Source: Circinella umbellata (taxonomy: Eukaryota; Mucoromycota; Mucoromycetes; Mucorales; Lichtheimiaceae). From it: a stretch of 64,000 nucleotides of DNA. The stretch covers positions 124,001-188,000 of the forward strand of contig JAIWNF010000028.1 of NCBI GenBank assembly GCA_025093555.1. The letters run 5' to 3'. The notes below the pieces were generated by a model, which worked only from the letters and a program-made list of their open reading frames with translations, made no database searches and was not told where the DNA came from. This document shows positions 1-12,213 of the stretch, piece after piece (positions within the stretch are counted from its first letter, which is position 1; each line of letters opens with the position of its first letter). The position numbers and the translations under genes were made by a program.

Positions 1-3000
1 AATCCAAACATATTGAGACATTGTGACAGAAAAATAGAAAGTAAAAATCTTCATCATCATCATGACTTGGCCGTACACTGTTATTACACGAAAATAGTAA
101 AGAATTAGCAAATGAAAAAAATAGTCTGTTATGTTTTTCTATATATGCTATACTAGAAAAAAAAACTTACTGATAAGATATTTGTAACCGGTAATAGAGG
201 TAGCAAGAGCAGCACGGCCTTGAAGAAGCAATTCGACACAAGATCGGACACTACGAACACTGGTGCTGAAGGGGGATACAATAGAAGCTTCGGCATCAGA
301 CATAGCAATACCAACGTGAGCAGCACGCAAAGCACCACAATCGTTACCACCATCACCAGTCATGGCAGTAATACCACGTTCCATATGAAGTTGTACACAT
401 TGAACCTTTCCAGTAGGAGTCATACGAGCAAACACACGAATATCTAACAAGTACTTGCGAATCAAATCATTCTCAACTAACCATTGGAAGGCTTTACCAG
501 TAACAGCCAATTCAACAGGAGTGTGCTCCTTGTTCAAAAGTGCATCATCCACGTTGACATCAGGGAAAGTTTCTGCCTCATCTACATCTTGCCAAATAAT
601 ACGGTTTGTACCCTTATCCAAATCACCAAGTAAAATACGACTGTTTGGTAAAGCCATACCACATTGACGAGCAATAAAGACACCAGTCAAAGCAGTGTCA
701 CCAGTAATCATGATAGTACGAGTAGCACCATTCTTGAGTTCGGCAATGTTTTCAGTAGTATCTTCCTTCAATTGATTCTTAAAAATAATAAGACCCATAA
801 AATGAATTTCTTCTTCCATTTGATCACGTGTCCAGTTTTGGAATGCTTCAATACCACCAATTTGCTCCAAGTCAATTTCCCGATGAGCCAAGGCAAGAAC
901 ATAACAACCTTCACGAGCAAGGTCAGAAGTAGTTTTGTCATAATCAGCAGGGATCGATTGGCTACTAGATAAATCCTTAATCTTTTCATAAGCACCCTTG
1001 ACGAAGATATGAACCTTATTAGTATGAGTATCTAAGACAGCGACGGACATGGACATACGGGCGTGGACAAATTCGAAGCGTTTCAAAACATGAACAGGGA
1101 CCTTAATATCAGCGGCTTCAGGTGGAGTCAAAGTGTCAACAACATCATCGCCAGATTTTTCAAGTTTCCAGTTTGATGAACGGAACATTTCGATATCGAC
1201 AGGATTGCCAATGAATTGGCCATTTAAAGTAGTAACAGCGTGACACGTAGCGAGACCAATTTGCATGACACGAGGAACTTTGTCAACAGTATCGGCATGG
1301 ACGCCAAAAGAAGGTGTACCCAATTTACCCTTGTTGGTTTGAGCCTCAATGACATTATCAAGATCAGCAATAGGTTGAGCACCAAAAAAGTCAAGACCTT
1401 CACGGGTCAAAGTACCAGTCTTATCAAAACAGAACAATTGGACTTTACCAGCCATCAAAATACGTGGAAGATCGACACAGAAAATATTCTTATTACGAAG
1501 TTGGCCAGAAGAGACAGATTGACCAATAACCAAAGCAGCAGGGAGTAAGGGAGAAATCAATTGAGCAATAGCAAACATAGCATACAACCAGGCACTAGTA
1601 CCCGTAGCATAAAGCCAGATGGCCAAACCGAGACAGATAACACCACAGCATAAGAGAATCAAAATGGTAATCTTAATTTGTTCATTGAAAATAAAGGAAA
1701 CTGGTGAAGGGAAAAGAATCTTTTTGACTAATTCACCTTTGTCAGTACCAGTACCAGTTTGTGTGGCCAAAGCAGTGACACGACCTCCTTGTTCAGTTGG
1801 CTGAGCTTGCGAAACGGTGGTGCCACAGAAGATCGTACAGATCTTACTAGCACCCATACGGTCATACATAGTATGATCATCCGTGCGAAGAGGGAATTTA
1901 CGGATAGGGAGAGGCTCACCAGTCAATGAAGATTCATCAACAACAACGTTTCCACTAAGAACAACGGCATCACAAGGTACGACTTTACCATCATCCACTT
2001 CAAAGACATCACCAGGAACCAAATCAGCAGTAGACATTTCTTCCCAAGTACCATCACGCAAGATATTGATCTTGTCAGTGAATTCAGCCATTTTCTTGAT
2101 ACGACGCTCAGATCGAAGACGAACAAATACCTTGACGAAAGCAGACAAAAGAATGACAGCAGTATCAGCAACACCCACCTCCCCTATTATTTTTAGTACA
2201 AATATTAGATTAGATTCTGAAAAAGAAAAAGTGGCACCCAATATATATATATATATATATATATAATATGAGAAATTACTTACAGTAGGCAAAGTAGTAA
2301 AAGAGCCAAAGAACAGTAAATTGATAAGTATAGAAAAAGGAAGAGAATTCACGCAATACAGCCATAGCAATATTAGGAACATAGACACTAATAAAATTAG
2401 GACCAACAAGTTCTTCTCGATTAGCAGCTTCTTCAGCAGATAAACCATTCTTCTGTTCAGCCATTTCAGCGTTGGTTTCACCCAAAACAAATTCATGAGG
2501 AGTGAAGATTTGGGTTTCAGGATGATAGACATAACGGGTACACTGGTACACAAAGTAACGAGAACCAGAGCGAGTAGAGCGCATCGAAGATGTATTAACA
2601 ACGACATCAAGACCGAATGTACGACGACCTATTTGTTCTAACCAGCGAACAGTGTCAGTAATCTTATCACTTCGATCCTGTAGGAAAATAGTAGCTATTG
2701 TAATGATAATTGTAATAGAAATCATTATATGTTAGTTTATGAAATGATTGCTTATCTTGTATATATTTATATTTTTCGTCAAAGTAATATATTGGATATT
2801 TAATAGTAAGAAAATATAAACTTACGAGGTTCGCGCTTTTCGATTTGAACATAGTTAGCTTCAGCATAAGTACACTTGATGCGGAAAAAGTTCATTAAAC
2901 GAGGCTTGAAAATAGACAATGATGCGAACCAGAAGAAGAAAATGTACCTAACAAAATAAAGTTTTCCCATGAGTCCATTTTAATATGCGTGTAAAATAAA

Positions 3001-4440
3001 AGCAGAAAAAAAATGAACTATCTCTTTTTTGGACTAGTGCTGCACTTACCACATGCCGATAAAAGTACTCGATTGAACTAGTTGGTTACCCTCGAAAAGG
3101 ATGTAGCTTTGATAATAATCCCAGGTAATCATAATCATATAAGCGACGTGACCGAGGGTTTGCAAGACATATAGAACAAAGCAGAACATACCAAGATAAT
3201 CACGCTTGTATGCCTTGATAACCATCTGTTCTTCAGGTTCTAATTCTTCAGATGAACTATTGGAAGATTCTTTATCGCCCTATTAAAAATAAAATAATCA
3301 TACCAGTATATGTGTCACACATCGCATATAATGCATACCCACGCAGATAGAAAAAGAATAGAATATGATTTTTAGTCTCTCACTATCCTTCTCTCATAAG
3401 CAAATATATTTTTTTTGTCTTTATATACAATATTTACCGATTGGCCAGCAATTTCGGGTTTCTTTTCATCACTGTTTAAGCTGTTACTTTCTTTCTTTTC
3501 ATCAACGACAACTTTTTCCATTTGTTGTTGACGAGCAGTTTTGTTGAATTTGGACATGTGATACTAAATAGACGAAAACAGGATAAAGACATTTTAGTAA
3601 ACATCAAATCACTCCAGAAAGAATAATCCTTTTTTTTCTTTTACCTTTTCTAAAGTACGTTTATACAAAGTCCAACCAACAAGCATACCGACCAAAGAAC
3701 CGTAAAAGGTATACAAAGCAATAAAGGCAGGTTCAGTGAATGTCAATGGTTTACTTGGTTTAGGACAAGTGTTCCACATTAAAGAAGCAGGATTATTAGA
3801 CCATTGTTCAATGGAAGCCACAGAAACACCAAGATCGTTAGCGCAAGCTTCAGCAGTTTGATCAGTCAAGTTTGTAGCCAAAAAATGTTCAACATTAACA
3901 CGTTGGCCTGCAGCACAGGGGTAAATATCACCCACGATAGGGTCTTCAAAGGTACAAGAACATGCAGACTTTAAATCGGAAGGACAACTTTCTCGGCACT
4001 CGCCATCAACACAATAAGTTTGACCTGAAGGACAGCTTGGACGAACTTGCTCAGGACATTCAGCAACGTTTCGAGCACAAATAGTAGAGCATGGATACAT
4101 ATTATATGTTGGTAATGGACAACGGTTTCCATGTATATCAAATCCGTTTACTATATTTTTTTTATAATGGTATTATGTCAGTATTGTTTGTTCTGAGGCT
4201 TATTTAAATAGAAAAGGCCTTAAAAAACAGTAATTGATAAAGAAGAGTAGTTCATTTATTTGTGTAGAAAATAAAAAAAAAGGAGTGGAAGTATGTGTGG
4301 TCCATGCTCAATCTTTTACTGTTTCTTTTTATTTATCATTATTATTTACCTTCATTCCATGCTGGCGTTGACTGTACAGCGAAAGGTAATGATATACCTA
4401 TAGCGATGCAAAACAATCTAGTAGAAATCCTAGACTGCAT
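1..4440 (-). CDS. P5B-type P-ATPase (ATP13A2/Ypk9-like) with secreted Cys-rich N-terminal domain, 3' end outside window
   Basis: Exons (minus): 4440-4350, 4150-3645, 3563-3438, 3279-3050, 2947-2826, 2694-2284, 2183-171, 77-1; 1192 codons in phase, stop beyond base 1. Visible P-ATPase motifs are the A-domain TGEPLP (~583), phosphorylation motif DKTGTLT (Asp ~749) and hinge GDGGNDCGALRAAHVG (~1105). The segment before the M4-side Cys reads SPLLPAAL, and the hinge is followed by EASIVSPFS. Both point to P5B (PPALP type) rather than P5A (PPELP). P5B pumps are endolysosomal/vacuolar polyamine exporters in animals and fungi; that role here is inference. The first exon encodes a hydrophobic signal peptide (start MQSRISTRLFC). 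The second encodes about 145 residues with 13 cysteines and a membrane helix at about 172-192. This ectodomain is not the usual P5B N-terminus. The start at 4440 was chosen because it gives a clean signal peptide; another in-frame ATG lies at 4524. Confidence 0.88.
2241..2265. repeat. (AT)n microsatellite in an ATPase intron
   Basis: An uninterrupted AT dinucleotide run lies inside the 100-nt intron 2184-2283 of the P5B ATPase gene. It is a simple sequence repeat and likely polymorphic. Confidence 0.9.
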
Positions 4441-7400
4441 GCTTTTATTACTTTTTTTGTTAGGTAGACTATTACAGTGGGGAAAAGAAGAGAAAACAGT
4501 ACACAAAAATCGATCGCTGGTCATTTATATTGCCACGGTAAAATCCATGTTACACAATATTTCCTGCCTTTTCCTTTGGTCTGTGAACATGCGCTGTTTA
4601 AATGCGTCTCACCATTTCTCTCAAGTCTCTGTAAACTTTCCATGCCAAACTACAGATCTCTTTCGTTCAGAAATTCCTTGTAATTCACCCCCCATCTCAA
4701 TTGTGCATAATTTTTGATGAATTAAATGTGTTATTACTACAATTATGGCAGTGAATGCCTTTTTTTATTTTTTCAAATAATTGTATCATTTAACCAGATA
4801 CATTTTAAGTGCTTATACATAGACAAATGATGTTTATGCCAAACAATAAAAAAAAATTCAGGAACATTTAAAAAAGTAGAATCAATATAAGTTTCAGAAT
4901 CAGGTAGAAAATCTCAGCACGATAAGCCAGACATAAACCACCCACACCGAAACGAAGTGACACAAGAAACAGCCGATCTGAACAAAAAAAAAGGTTGAGT
5001 GTCGTACAAAAACTTCTACAAAATACGTCATAAAGAAATGTTTTCCCATTCAGCCGAAGAAGCTTTTTCTATGTTAATGAAATGAATGCAAGACCGTCTT
5101 CTGTGGTAAAGAAGTCTTATAATCTACCGGAGGAAACTTTAGTTTTAGAAACTGTTTCCAAAAAAAAAAGAAGAATCAAAAAGAGTGGCTGAGAAATTTA
5201 AAAAGTGGAAGTTTCTAATAATTAAACTTTTGTGCCATGTTATTTTATAATATCAGTTCAGAGATATGAAATTCATAACATTTTATGATTTAGGAACAAA
5301 AAGAAAAAAAAAATTATGCCCCCTCTTTTTTTTTTATAAAACGATGAACTCAGATTCTAGAGAGGTCCTGTTCTTTATCAGGGCAACCCTCTTCGTCTCT
5401 ATCTATTTTCTTGCGAAGGTCCCAGGGCAGCGGAAATTGCCAACGTGAGTGAGAGTCGAGTATAAAATTGAGAAATAACATTACTTTACACGGACTGACT
5501 GAATTTGGCGAGCCTTGAATGCCGATAATAGAAAGGTACCGGAAGCTTTTTTTTTAACTCTCAGTTTTCTGCACAAAGAACAAAATCCCCGCTTATTATG
5601 GAAGAAACGAGCATACAAGGTCATCTGTTTCATTATTTTTTTTAAGAAATAGACAATGAGATTCAAACAGTGTGGCGTTGCCTAAAAACCTCAATGGATA
5701 ATTGCGTTTTCAATGGAACCCCTTTATTTTTTACATTTTTAGAAAACAATTCACTACAAAGAGGTTTTACCTAGTATATTGATAGCAAATAGCAGCTTGG
5801 ACCTCTTCAACGATTTGACAACTATCATTATTATATTATCGAAAGAATTTTTTTTTCTTTTTGATCCATACCAAAAAGAACTCGACTCCGTCTGTACCCA
5901 GATTATACCAAACGCACAAAATACTTCAACACTTTTCTGAACAGCCACCCCCGTCATTCGGTCTTTTTCATGGGAATTGACTTGTGATTCGCTCTGGGTA
6001 AATTGTCCATCCTATCACCGCTTTGGCTGCACCAACAAACTATATTGATGAAAAACCGAGTGTGGTGATATATAAACTGCTTCCATGGTATTATTTGTTT
6101 GTACCAAAAAAGATATCTTTATTCCTGCGTAATTGCTACGTATACAGCCAAAAAAAAAAAAAACAACAAGCATGATCATAAATGTGATCTCACGAATCAG
6201 ATATCAGTAATACTAGAGGCCATTAAAGTATTTCTCCATCAAACATGCCATTTTTTATTTAAGATGCCGAAAAAGCAAAAAAATAATAATCAAACCCATC
6301 AAATAGTATTTGATACTTATATTCTTTATAATTTCCGCCATGAGCCAAAACTGAGGATTATCGAACACTGCTGTTTACCTAAACAGCTTTTTTGGTTTTT
6401 TGAACACACAAAGAAAAAAAAAATAGGTCATCTGCTCGTATTCTTTGCTTTTATAGCTGCTAAACACTGATTAATTACCAACTACTTATCAAACAACTTT
6501 TGTTTCGTTCGTACTTTTACGCTGTTTAAAGCTTGGTTTATTTTGACAGTTAAGACACCTCAAGGTATATTTTTCCAATTAAGTTTTGAGTACATTTTAA
6601 AGATAGCCTACTAAAAGAGGTAATAACTTGTTCTACTTTCACTGCTTTTTAGAATAAAAAACGTAAAAAACCGCCAAGCAATAATCACATTACAGAAAAA
6701 AAAAATGTAATGATACCCATGCTACTAATTAAGGTTATATCTGTGCAACTTAAAACTAAAGTATAAATATAGTAATACAGATTTTGTGAGAAAAAAATGT
6801 TATTTATCTTGACACATAGTCTGAAAAAGTAACACGAACTTCATTTTTTTTCTTGCACACTTACACAACAGTATAACATTGAATTAAGCCCAGGAAAGAG
6901 AAAGTTACAGCAACTTTTTTGAAGTGCATATATTGGCGCTTGTTAGCAATAAATATACCTATACAGTTCCAAAAGATTTATGAAAGAGCTTTTATATGAC
7001 TAAAAAAATGCTACCCTCATATTAATGGTATCACTATATACCACGCATCACTGCTACGTAATGTATGAATAAGCTTGATTTCCCCATGTAAATAAACAGC
7101 GAAGATTACGCCTAGGATATCAAGTAACGATTTACTTGATAGTGACCAATCAATATATATGTAAGATAGCTACAAAGCATTGCTAACAAGTACATCCATT
7201 AACAGTATAAGATCACGACATTGTCCTGTTATTTACTGTAATGAGAGAGTATATAATCATTCTAAAGGTGCAAGACGTTTCAATAGAATTCAAGAAAAAG
7301 TTTTTATGGAGGTCCAAATATACTCATCTCTCTCATATCGTGTCTCTACTTTTCCACGATACGTACGAGCCTAATTTATAAGCCGGCGTTGTACAATTTG

Positions 7401-9387
7401 CTAATGACAGATTTTAAGTAACAACTATAACTTTATTTTATAACTAAAACGCTTTATATAGCTCTTTTTACCTTTTATTCATTAGAAGTTTTGATTATAC
7501 TTCTTGGCGCCTATGAATAGATATTATCGAATTTATACAAAAACCACTTATTACCAAAGCATTTTAGTTATTTTTGTTTCGGGTGCAACTAGATTGTGCC
7601 TCATATTGTTTGATAGCTTTGATCTAAAAAATCATAAATCATGAATTTTTTTAAGTAGTTAACATTTCCTGCGATATATCCAGACAAAGTGAGAGAGTAT
7701 TGTTGATGTTGTAGAGAAATTTAACAGTAAAAGGCGTGAAAATCATACATGTTTTTAGTTTTTCATAGACTGTTAAGCGATTGTCATGAAATTATCATAT
7801 GTTGATAAAAGGGAGAACAAGGTTTCGGCTTTTTCTTTTTGTTTCCGATATATGGAATTCCTGCTTATATAGATTGATAAGCTACAAAATAAAATGACCT
7901 CTGGCAACAGAAAGCTGGAAAATAACATTACACAAACTTTATTTCCCACACACAGCATTCTCGAAAGCTTGTGTATGTGCAATGGTAAAAAGAACGATGG
8001 CAATAAAAGTGAATGGGTTCTATATAAAGAATCAAGAACTAATCGTTCATTCGCTTCGCATACAAATATATTTTAAGTTTGGGACTTTGACAAATATGTA
8101 TATATATTTAGAAACATATAGTAAATTACAGGTCGAGCTACTTGTTAGTTGAAAGTGTATATATGAAACTATAAATGATACGTATTATTATTATGTTGAA
8201 CTTTTATTACTTGCTTGTTTTTAATGCGCTTCTTAGCTTATCTGCTATTTTTTTGCGTATTTACGTATGGCAAAAACTCTTTTTATTATTATTACTGTTA
8301 CATACTACGTATTAGTATATATATACGTACAACATTTTGTTATTTTGTTGATGAAGTTAACAATAATCGCTATTCTTTTTTTTCCTGGTTATTGGGGATG
8401 AGAAAAGAACTATCATTTTCCATCTTTTGACTTTGCGAGAAGTTTTCTTAATGATAATGGGTAATGTCAGATAGTATAGAGTATATTACGATTCTATGTC
8501 ATGTCATTTCAATGTTGTGATGCTAGTTTTTTTTTTTTTTTTTTTTTTGTTTTGTTTTCATATCTGTACCTATGTTCATTTTGTAGATTAACTTTAACCA
8601 TGAGAAATTCAGTAAACATATATTTAAGTCTATATCTGGTTTTATCATATTATAAATTATATACTTTGCTTTCTAATACTTATTTATACTATTTCTTGTC
8701 TATAAAATATTGGTTTATGGTTCTCGCTGTTATGTTGAGCATGTATCAAGCGATTGATTCCTTACTTATTGTCTTTTCTTATTTTTATGATGATGAAAAG
8801 ACTTCATAGTACTTTCTGTAAATTTAAAAAGATTTACTCATGAGATCAATTATAACGTTATTTATTTCTACTATGTAGATATCTGTTTCAACGTCTTTTT
8901 TTTTTCGCTTATGTTTCATGTAATCAACATAGAGCGCTTATTGATTGATATCTTTATTGTTACCTTAAAGTCAATTTGGCCGAGCAAGTGACGTGTTCCA
9001 AAATATATTATTATTATCATTTGTATTTATATAGCTCTTAATATCGTGGGTTAAGAAAATAGATGACTAGTTATGATTCTTGCTTGGGTACAGGTAAGAC
9101 ATAAAGTAACTCTTACTACGTATTGCAGTTTTGAAGGCCAAAAATGACAAAAGAATTTTTTAATCTTCGCTATGGTATCGCATTTGCTGTCATCTGGTTC
9201 ATATTTGAAAGATCTTTTGAACCTCATTTGCATAATTTATTTACGGTGGTCTATTTTCGGAAATCGGTGCACGCATCCATGAACTTTTCAGATATATAAT
9301 TTTAAATATTTTGACAGTCGCGGTAGTATATAGCATCGCAATAGCTCATAATAGCCTACTAGGTCACTATAACATAAATATGTAAGA
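4441..9387. other. gene-poor AT-rich region
   Basis: This is nearly 5 kb of AT-rich DNA between the ATPase start and the repeated gene family. I found no exon chain that closes in phase. Open frames of 60-140 codons occur (for example 4295-4717 and 6099-6470 on +), but they are lysine/phenylalanine-rich or antisense to an exon. A few stretches look mildly coding (7180-7374 +, with Cys-x4-Cys; 9233-9051 -, with a GTAAGA donor) and may be remnants. The first few hundred bases should hold the ATPase promoter. Confidence 0.5.
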
Positions 9388-9666
9388 TGTCGATATTGCC
9401 AAGGACTTTCTGAAATACCGTAATTATGTCACTGAGTGTGCAACAAAACTTAGACCGATATCAAAAGTCGATAGATTGTAAGTAGCCATAAATGAGGTAT
9501 TAGAAATCACAATCGAATTGATTAATAACAGGATGCTGTCATATATAGAGCTTTGAATTTTATTTGTCCCTATCACCTTTGTCCTCTATTTAAGGGTACG
9601 TGGGACCTTATTAACATATATATCATGATGGAGCATAATTTGGTTGACTTAGAAGAACAACATGCG
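9388..9666 (+). repeat. inverted repeat copy A (pairs with 12402-12685)
   Basis: These 279 bases match the reverse complement of 12402-12685 at roughly nine bases in ten by eye. They include two exons and the intron between them. The match starts at TGTCGATATTGCC and ends at GAACAACATGCG. The flanks differ, so this is a dispersed gene copy rather than LTRs of one element. Confidence 0.85.
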
Positions 9667-10124
9667 TCGTGGATTATAAAAATATGTATGGCTCCACGGC
9701 GTAATACAGAAGAAGCGATAAAAAGTGTTAAATCACAGATATGAGCTCAATAAAAACTACTTTATATCAAACTATTATTCGTGATCCGTAAGTTTTAAAA
9801 TAATTTATTATCAAAAATGTAGTATAGTAATAATCACTCCTGATATTAATCCATTTATATTACATTTTTTTACTCAAGTCTCAAAGCGTACTCAAATTTA
9901 TATAATCCATCATTGATAAATGAAGATACGTTTGTAAAAAACACCTCATTCCCTATCTTTGAAACACAATTTCCCAACAGCAGTTGCATTCAAACCGAAA
10001 GGTGAGTATATTTTATAAAAATAATATAACCAGGCAAATGGTTTTAAAACTAACTCACGCTACTATTAGTGCAAGTGGAAACACATACAAAGTCCAACGG
10101 ATCGTATCCAAACGTTTGAATTAA
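9389..10124 (+). CDS. unidentified repeated-family gene, copy A (5' end not found)
   Basis: Five exon pieces join in phase: 9389-9477, 9549-9685, 9739-9787, 9879-10001 and 10070-10124 (stop TAA), 150 codons plus stop. Donors are GTAAGT, GTATGG, GTAAGT and GTGAGT; every acceptor ends in AG. The product starts VDIAKDFLKYRNYV, continues through GTWDLI and NLVDLEEQHA, and ends YKVQRIVSKRLN. No start codon is visible: in place of the Met seen in copy B there is a TAA just upstream, so the copy is 5'-truncated or an upstream exon was missed. I do not recognise the family with certainty. From memory it resembles lineage-specific multicopy proteins of Mucorales with an 'xxKRLNGxxPDF...GExK' pattern; here the stop falls right at KRLN. 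The 53-nt intron 9686-9738 is the least certain junction. Confidence 0.42.
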
Positions 10125-10704
10125 ATCTATATGAAAAAAAAGGAGATTTTTCAGTCGGATCAAAAAAGAAAACGACAGCTATTGTTTTTACTTGAATGCA
10201 ACCCCCCCCCATTGTTAAATTGGTGTATGGTTATCAAGTTTGACCACTTTCTTTTTTAATTTGACTATTAAAACTTAAATATTTTGTCAACAAGATTCTG
10301 CCTCGGTAAGACTTAGTGATAGCATTAAAAATTGGATTTTCTGTGGCGGTGTATAAAATTTATTGTGGACAAAAACAATGGCACGGCTAAAGTAAATGGG
10401 GCAATGAAAGCCAATAAAAAGAGATTATGACGTTTTGGATTTAGCCAATCAATTTTAACTATGACATGTTGCTGAGACTTAAACAGATAGCATAAAGTAT
10501 AAGAGAAAAAAAAGTTGAGAAGTACGTACATTATTCGCGTCAATATGGAAAAAAGGTTATTGCTGTCTTGGACTGCATCAATAGTTTCACAATGAAATAT
10601 AACTCTAATAATAAAAGATGTGGAAGAAAAAACAGAAGGAAGAAACCCTAATGCCGGGAGAGAAACCAATGGAACAAAAGCATTTTCTAATGGAGAGTTC
10701 ATGA
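10125..10704. other. no recognisable gene
   Basis: AT-rich DNA between copy A and the copia-like fragment. A minus-strand open frame (10325-10765) is rich in Phe/Leu and lies largely antisense to the possible retroelement remnant. A C-run sits at 10201-10210. I saw no supported gene here. Confidence 0.5.
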
Positions 10705-10992
10705 TTGCGTGTGGAGATAAAAATTCTACTGTTGTTAGTGATTCCAAGAACATTATTGTCGACAAACCGAACCATTAATAAGGAATCTACCATTAGTCTA
10801 ACCGCTGCCATTGAATGCATCGCTGCGGAATCGAGTTTATTTGAAGTGATAAGTATGTCTTCAAAAGTGTTAACTGTAGTTTTGCAACATAATTTAGTGT
10901 TGACAGATTCAAATTCTATTATACCACTACAAATATTTACAGATAGCAGCAGCAATAATAATCTCCTTAAAGGCGTCTGTAAAAAGAATTAA
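10705..10992 (+). mobile_element. possible Ty1/copia RNase H remnant
   Basis: A 95-codon open frame contains ISLTAAIECIAAESSLFEV followed about 25 residues later by IFTDSSSNNNLLK. The spacing and pattern recall the copia RNase H core (VSLSTTEAEYIA...KE...WL, then IYCDNQSAI). The catalytic Glu/Asp pattern is only partly kept. No LTRs, integrase or reverse transcriptase frame is visible around it. If real, it is a decayed fragment; chance similarity is possible. Confidence 0.3.
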
Positions 10993-11312
10993 AATCATGT
11001 ACTAATGAGTGTAAAGGGAACAACAAGGAAACAAAATACATGTTCTCGAACATGACCATTTGATTACTTCGACAATTAAATGCTTAAACATCCCATATAC
11101 AGTACGTATAATGAATAGCTAACTATTATCATTATTTTCTTTCCATATATTAAATATAATAGTCATTTTACAATAGAATAATCTCCCTTTCGCTTCGCTA
11201 CTGGGGCCATTTCCTAATTGGGAACAATTAATTTGATCTGCCTCATACATGCTATCCAGGCAAAAACAATTTGGTGAACATCTCTAAAGCCTCGCATCGT
11301 GGATAAATTTAA

Positions 11313-11538
11313 ATGACTGAAGATGAGTCCACGACCAACACTCAAAACAAACAAGCACAAGATTTCTCACTCACTCTGGTACAGCCACAAAAAGTATCTT
11401 ATTTAATAGGACTTTTGAATACATGATATTGTTTTTGTATTTTTTAATGTTTTATTTTTTCAGAACGAAACTTTTCACTGCTGCTATGGAAGCTCGAAAG
11501 ACAAGCTTAATTTAACTGTAGGAGATGTTTGCATCTAG
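11313..11538 (+). CDS. small two-exon frame, unknown product
   Basis: The exons would be 11313-11393 (ATG ACT GAA GAT...) and 11464-11538, ending in TAG; donor GTATCT, acceptor TTTTTCAG after a T-rich tract; 51 residues. The composition is protein-like (acidic/polar start, later FHCCYGSS and NLTVGDVC). The stop codon lies inside the first copy of the GC-rich direct repeat. Copy 2 of that repeat has about 20 extra bases at this point, so this frame may be a shortened version of a longer gene. No homology is recognised. Confidence 0.3.
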
Positions 11539-11604
11539 CCAATGCGACAGTCTGGACCAGGGTCATACGATCCACTGGAGGCTGGCGCTGGACTCGGTTC
11601 TCCT
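11532..11604. repeat. GC-rich direct repeat, copy 1
   Basis: These 73 bases are identical to 11945-12017 except for one A/G difference (position 6 of AATGCGACAG). The block is clearly GC-richer than its surroundings. Weaker similarity continues upstream (the GAAAGACAAG region). A 9-bp inverted repeat, TGTAGGAGA (11517-11525) and TCTCCTACA (11599-11607), brackets this copy. All three plus-strand frames and one minus frame are open through it. Confidence 0.9.
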
Positions 11605-11944
11605 ACATGGCGTCAAGAATTAAGCAGACCGTTCAGCGATGTTATACACTTCCCTAGCCTGTGGTCAATGTGATATCTCTGAAGGTCTTAAAGGGTCCCA
11701 GTCTGGCAGACGGGACTACTGCTTTTTCCTGATGTTACAGTAAGCTTCTGTAAAGTGAAAAGGTATATATATGTATTACATTTGAAAAACTCAAAAGCTC
11801 TTGCATTTATATTCTATACACTACATACTAATTGCTTTGTATAAATGGTGCGAGAATCAAGCACTTTTTTTAATCGAGCTATATAGTAACCGCGAAAAGA
11901 CAAGATGAATTGTAGGAGATGGACCGCCATGTTTGGACTGTTGT

Positions 11945-12017
11945 CATCTAGCCAATGCGGCAGTCTGGACCAGGGTCATACGATCCACTGGAGGCTGGCG
12001 CTGGACTCGGTTCTCCT
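11945..12017. repeat. GC-rich direct repeat, copy 2
   Basis: Second copy of the 73-bp block, 413 bp downstream in the same orientation. The left TGTAGGAGA is present at 11911-11919; the right arm is altered (TCTCCTGCTA). Plus-strand reading gives HLANAAVWTRVIRSTGGW. Minus-strand reading gives a frame (12202-11948) ending SYDPGPDCRIG. Which strand is coding cannot be decided from the window. Confidence 0.9.
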
Positions 12018-12213
12018 GCTACATTCACTTTGATTTTTGTTATGATTAGGCATCGAGGTTTCTTGTTTGCATCACAGCTAACGTGCTCCTCGCAGTCATA
12101 CGACTCTCGTTTTGCTTCATTCCTTTGATACTTCTTGTTCCAATTGTGGTTAATCGTAGGTTTACGATAAAATATAACAGCCTCTATCATGAAAAATATC
12201 AATTAAATAAAAT

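Noticed and set aside
2284..2610. Open reading frame continuing the ATPase frame upstream of 2183
   Set aside because: It reads through an intron in the wrong frame; the neighbouring frame (GRRTFGLDVVVN...FYYFAYC) splices in phase to the pump core.
4295..4717. 140-codon plus-strand open frame
   Set aside because: It is antisense to the ATPase signal-peptide exon, and its Phe/Leu/Ser composition is what AT-rich DNA gives by chance.
7180..7374. Frame with Cys-x4-Cys and basic region, like a zinc-finger fragment
   Set aside because: Single short frame, no His/Cys partner, no splice partner found; could be a relic but not supportable.
11537..11604. A-box-like TAGCCAATGCG in the GC-rich repeat, suggesting a SINE
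   Set aside because: No B box at proper spacing and no poly-A or target-site duplications.
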